From Flavobacterium sp. MDT1-60 (GTDB lineage: Bacteria; Bacteroidota; Bacteroidia; Flavobacteriales; Flavobacteriaceae), in contig NZ_CP062159.1 of assembly GCF_014844035.1 (NCBI RefSeq), positions 62,001 through 126,000 on the forward strand: a DNA stretch of 64,000 bases. The letters are read 5' to 3'. Below are positions 61,263 through 64,000 of the stretch, piece by piece (the stretch's first letter is position 1; every line of letters begins with the position of its first letter). The position numbers and the translations under genes are program-made. The notes under the pieces were generated by a model. It did no database searches. It was not told the origin of the DNA and was given only the letters and a program-made list of their open reading frames with translations.

Positions 61263-62126
61263 ATGAGACAACTTAAAATCACCAAGCAGGTAACCAATCG
61301 TGAAACTGCATCGTTAGATAAATATCTACAAGAAATCGGAAAAGTTGACCTAATTACCGCTGATGAAGAGGTAGAATTAGCACAAAGAATAAAGGCTGGT
61401 GATCAAAGAGCTTTAGAAAAACTTACAAAAGCCAACCTACGTTTCGTAGTATCGGTTGCTAAACAATATCAAAATCAAGGATTAACGCTTCCTGATTTAA
61501 TTAACGAAGGAAACTTAGGATTAATTAAAGCCGCTCAACGTTTTGATGAAACTCGTGGTTTTAAATTTATTTCTTACGCAGTTTGGTGGATTCGTCAATC
61601 GATCCTTCAGGCTTTAGCAGAACAATCACGTATTGTTCGTTTACCATTAAACAAAATTGGTTCTATCAACAAAATCAACAAAATGTATGCGTTATTAGAG
61701 CAATCTAACGAGCGTCCGCCTTCTGCTGAAGAAATTGCAAAAGAACTTGACATGACTGTAAATGACGTAAAAGAGTCTATGAAAAACTCTGGTCGTCACT
61801 TATCAATGGATGCACCTCTTGTTGAAGGAGAAGATTCTAACCTTTATGACGTTTTACGTTCTGGTGAATCTCCAAATCCAGACAGAGAATTAATTCACGA
61901 ATCATTACGTACTGAAATTGAACGTTCACTAGAAACATTAACTCCTAGAGAAGCTGATGTTGTTCGTTTGTATTTTGGTCTTGGTGATCAACACCCAATG
62001 ACATTAGAAGAAATTGGAGAAACTTTCGACTTAACCCGTGAACGTGTACGTCAGATTAAAGAAAAAGCAATTCGCAGATTAAAACATACTTCAAGAAGTA
62101 AAATTCTTAAAACTTATCTTGGGTAA
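61263..62126 (+). CDS. rpoD: Primary sigma factor RpoD (short Bacteroidetes form)
   Basis: The 287-residue protein starts directly with region 1.2 ([20 protein letters not shown]) and lacks region 1.1. Region 2 shows [40 protein letters not shown] and [19 protein letters not shown]; region 3 follows, and region 4 has [20 protein letters not shown] and the helix-turn-helix [20 protein letters not shown]. It is the Bacteroidetes housekeeping sigma that recognises TTG/TAnnTTTG promoters, consistent with the boxes seen here. It has an unusually clear Shine-Dalgarno site and a downstream terminator. Confidence 0.96.
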   Translation: MRQLKITKQVTNRETASLDKYLQEIGKVDLITADEEVELAQRIKAGDQRALEKLTKANLRFVVSVAKQYQNQGLTLPDLINEGNLGLIKAAQRFDETRGFKFISYAVWWIRQSILQALAEQSRIVRLPLNKIGSINKINKMYALLEQSNERPPSAEEIAKELDMTVNDVKESMKNSGRHLSMDAPLVEGEDSNLYDVLRSGESPNPDRELIHESLRTEIERSLETLTPREADVVRLYFGLGDQHPMTLEEIGETFDLTRERVRQIKEKAIRRLKHTSRSKILKTYLG

Positions 62127-62265
62127 AAAACCGACAAAATCCAATATTATAAATTCCAAATCCCAATTATTTTATTGGAATTTGGAATTTATTGCGAAAC
62201 TACTTATATTGGACCTTAAAGCAAACAACAGTTTGATTGACTGTTCGTTTTTTGATTGATGATTG

Positions 62266-62294
62266 AAACTCCGGCTGATTACCGGAGTTTTTTA
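62266..62294 (+). terminator. Terminator downstream of rpoD
   Basis: AAACTCCGG and CCGGAGTTT pair around a short loop and are followed by a T run, 140 bases after the rpoD stop. Confidence 0.85.
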
Positions 62295-62340
62295 TTGGTC
62301 TTAAATGAAAGGTTTTTTATCTTTTGGAATGTTGTAAAAA

Positions 62341-62416
62341 CGCAAAGTTCACAAAGCTTTGCGAACTTTTGCGGTTAAATAAACTTTGCATAAATCCTTG
62401 CGAACTTTGCGGTTAA
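62341..62416. repeat. Short direct and inverted repeats upstream of rpe
   Basis: TGCGAACTTTTGCGGTTAA at 62360-62378 recurs with one T fewer (TGCGAACTTTGCGGTTAA) at 62399-62416. An inverted copy of its core, CGCAAAGTTC, is at 62341-62350. The CGCAAAG motif also builds the arms of the element at 12341-12540, so both may belong to one repeat family. Confidence 0.6.
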
Positions 62417-62423
62417 AAAAAAT

Positions 62424-62431
62424 TATCTTTG
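62424..62431 (+). promoter_or_regulatory. Putative -7 box (TATCTTTG) of rpe
   Basis: It matches TAnnTTTG 28 bases upstream of ATG 62460. Confidence 0.5.
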
Positions 62432-62459
62432 CAAAAAAACAACTACACACAACTACACA

Positions 62460-63122
62460 ATGAAGAATACACTTATTGCTCCTTCTGTTCTTGCCGCTGA
62501 TTTTGCTAATTTGCAACGTGATATCGAAATGATTAACAACAGTCAGGCTGATTGGTTTCATATTGATATTATGGATGGAGTTTTTGTTCCGAATATTTCT
62601 TTCGGAATGCCTGTTTTGGAAGCCATTTCAAGACATGCTAAAAAAACAATCGACGTACATTTAATGATAATTGATCCGGACCGTTACATAAAAACCTTTG
62701 CAGATTTAGGCGCAAACATTTTAACTGTACATTATGAGGCTTGTCCGCACTTGCACAGAACTTTGCAAGCTATTAAAGCTGAAGGAATGAAAGCAGGAGT
62801 TGCGATTAATCCTCATACTAATATTGATTTATTAGAAGATGTAATCAACGACATAGACTTAGTGCTTATTATGAGTGTAAACCCTGGTTTTGGAGGACAA
62901 TCATTCATCGAAAATACTTATGCTAAAGTTGCGAAACTTAAAGCTTTAATTACACGTAAAAATGCTTCAACTATTATTGAAATTGACGGCGGTGTAACCA
63001 GCAAAAATGCAAAACAATTAGTAGAAGCCGGAGCCGATGTTTTAGTTGCCGGAAGCTTTGTTTTTAAAACAGAGAATCCTGCTCAAACTATTGCTGAATT
63101 AAAAGCTCTTACTACTTTTTAA
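62460..63122 (+). CDS. rpe: Ribulose-phosphate 3-epimerase
   Basis: The 220-residue TIM-barrel enzyme interconverts ribulose 5-phosphate and xylulose 5-phosphate. Landmarks are LAADFANLQRDIEMINNSQA, WFHIDIMDGVFVPNISFG with metal His and Asp, VHLMIIDPDRYI, LIMSVNPGFGGQSFI and IEIDGGVTSKNAKQLVEAGA, then VLVAGSFVF. All active-site motifs are intact. Its last 24 bases overlap the convergent nuclease gene. Confidence 0.97.
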   Translation: MKNTLIAPSVLAADFANLQRDIEMINNSQADWFHIDIMDGVFVPNISFGMPVLEAISRHAKKTIDVHLMIIDPDRYIKTFADLGANILTVHYEACPHLHRTLQAIKAEGMKAGVAINPHTNIDLLEDVINDIDLVLIMSVNPGFGGQSFIENTYAKVAKLKALITRKNASTIIEIDGGVTSKNAKQLVEAGADVLVAGSFVFKTENPAQTIAELKALTTF

Positions 63123-63887
63123 ATTTTTCAAATTCGGAAAGAAATCAATTCCGGTCATTTTTTCTAAAGTTTCAATCGGAACTACGAAATCATAAAGTGA
63201 CTTATCGCTATCTTCATTCGGAACCAAAAAAGCAATTGCCTTATGCTCTTTTCCTGATTTAGCCAAAATGATTTTATAAAAATATTTAGGAACAGATACT
63301 TCTTCTGTTCCTATTTTTTTATCTGAATCTTTCAAAATTCCGCCAGTTACTATGTAAATATCGCTATACTTTCCAGCCCAGTAACGTACTTTTTGTTCTA
63401 ATCTATTCCAGACACCGCTATTAAAATCATGTTTTTGAGGAGAAATATTTGAAGTAAAAAAAGTATCCGTATAAGCACTTTTATCAAACTCCATATCACC
63501 GGCAGGACAAAGATGTCCTTTATCATAACCTGATTTTTTATAGTTTCTCCAATCAGCAGAGCCTGTTGTTACTTTTGGATCTTCGATAAAATACGGTCTT
63601 TTAAAATCGTTATTTTTGAGATATTCTTTCTTTAACTCATAAGCAACCCATTCAGCCTGCTCGAATTTTTCATTATAAGACAGTGTATAATATTTATGTT
63701 TTACAATTTGTTTCGTTGTCGAAGTTGGCAAATAAGAAAAAGTATAAACCGAATCTGTATGACTCTGATTGGAGACAAAATTGGATTCAGTCTCTTTCAA
63801 ATCATTTTTAACATTACTATTTATCATTTCTTTTTTACAGGAAATCGATAGCAAAATCATCAAACCAAACAAAATATAATTTCTCAT
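63099..63887 (-). CDS. Secreted DNA/RNA non-specific endonuclease (NUC1 family) lipoprotein
   Basis: The 262-residue protein has a lipoprotein signal (LMILLSISCKKEM; lipid Cys17) and the beta-beta-alpha-metal nuclease motif at 121-131, YDKGHLCPAGD, in which Lys replaces Arg of the usual DRGH and His125 is the expected catalytic residue. The Asn and Glu in GVWNRLEQKVRYW are the likely metal-site residues. It may degrade extracellular nucleic acid for nutrients at the cell surface. The overlap of 24 bases with rpe is tail to tail. Confidence 0.92.
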   Translation of the reverse strand: MRNYILFGLMILLSISCKKEMINSNVKNDLKETESNFVSNQSHTDSVYTFSYLPTSTTKQIVKHKYYTLSYNEKFEQAEWVAYELKKEYLKNNDFKRPYFIEDPKVTTGSADWRNYKKSGYDKGHLCPAGDMEFDKSAYTDTFFTSNISPQKHDFNSGVWNRLEQKVRYWAGKYSDIYIVTGGILKDSDKKIGTEEVSVPKYFYKIILAKSGKEHKAIAFLVPNEDSDKSLYDFVVPIETLEKMTGIDFFPNLKNLKSSKSF

Positions 63888-63928
63888 CTACAGAATATCT
63901 TTATTAATTAAACTTACAAAAAAAACGC

Positions 63929-63957
63929 TCAGAAAAATAAATTTTCCAGAGCGTTTA
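63929..63957 (-). terminator. Terminator of the gene at the right edge
   Basis: AAACGCTC and GAGCGTTT pair across an AT-rich loop, and on the minus strand a run of eight T follows. It supports a minus-strand gene ending just to its right. Confidence 0.8.
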
Positions 63958-63966
63958 ATAACAAAT

Positions 63967-64000
63967 TTATGCTTTCTCTAAAATTAAGATTTTACTAATT
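63967..64000 (-). CDS. C-terminal end of a minus-strand gene cut by the window edge
   Basis: The frame gives ISKILILEKA followed by TAA at 63967-63969, ten bases before a strong terminator. Only about ten residues are visible, so the product cannot be named. The terminator is the main reason to believe a gene ends here. Confidence 0.45.
   Translation of the reverse strand, partial: ISKILILEKA

Larger units (their letters stand above)
62127..62459 (+). other. Intergenic region between rpoD and rpe (about 330 bases)
   Basis: No gene is seen. It holds a hairpin (62151-62166 with 62175-62190, one mismatch), the terminator at 62266-62294, a repeat cluster at 62341-62416, and the rpe promoter box. 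Most of it is AT-rich. Confidence 0.6.

Overview
The window is a stretch of a low-GC Bacteroidetes chromosome, almost certainly a Flavobacterium close to the F. johnsoniae group. The evidence is very AT-rich intergenic DNA, TAnnTTTG-type -7 promoter boxes, few Shine-Dalgarno sites, GLPGLI and DUF4249 proteins, many carboxypeptidase-like/TonB-dependent outer-membrane proteins, a PorT/SprT-type type IX secretion protein, the exosortase XrtF pair, and a short primary sigma factor without region 1.1. I saw no rRNA, tRNA, CRISPR array, prophage or insertion sequence.

Layout. 1-6.6 kb (mostly minus): a truncated M28 peptidase, a frameshifted secreted protein, a TonB-type outer-membrane barrel and a GLPGLI protein. 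6.9-16.1 kb: a doubly frameshifted secreted protein, deoxynucleoside kinase, the membrane pyrophosphatase hppA beside soluble ppa, an AlkA-like glycosylase, a DUF5686 outer-membrane protein and pdhB. 16.6-24.4 kb: etfBA, a bifunctional nuclease, thyA, a CBM48 protein, a 2TM protein, folA, ubiE, porT and a TrmH-type methyltransferase. 24.4-33.8 kb: tamL, fbaA, accD, a lipoprotein, a cupin-like protein, a MacB-type permease and purH. 33.9-39.5 kb: the cell-elongation operon mreB-mreC-mreD-mrdA-rodA. 39.7-44.4 kb (minus): DedA, a three-gene metal-handling outer-membrane operon (HYC_CC_PP / TonB receptor / HMA protein) and the exosortase F pair. 44.5-47.8 kb: a GAF-type methionine sulfoxide reductase, rpsO and pnp. 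61.2-64 kb: rpoD, rpe and a secreted NUC1 nuclease.

The most unusual region is 47.8-61.1 kb. A four-gene operon stands twice in tandem between pnp and rpoD: a secreted unknown protein, an STN-carboxypeptidase-like TonB-dependent receptor, a DUF4249 lipoprotein, and a periplasmic protein with an MG2-like domain and a TonB-plug-like domain but no barrel. The copies share gene order, promoter box, TTG start codons and an identical 13-nt overlap between the last two genes. A decayed copy of the pnp terminator sits at the junction, which suggests duplication in place. I infer an outer-membrane uptake or export machine that has duplicated and is diverging in specificity; the substrate is unknown.

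Other points of interest: hppA has its membrane glutamate apparently moved from helix 6 to helix 5 and carries a Cys-rich tail of about 127 residues; AccD lacks all four zinc-finger cysteines; and three homopolymer indels break two neighbouring secreted-protein genes in the first 7.5 kb. Those indels could be real mutations or sequencing errors.
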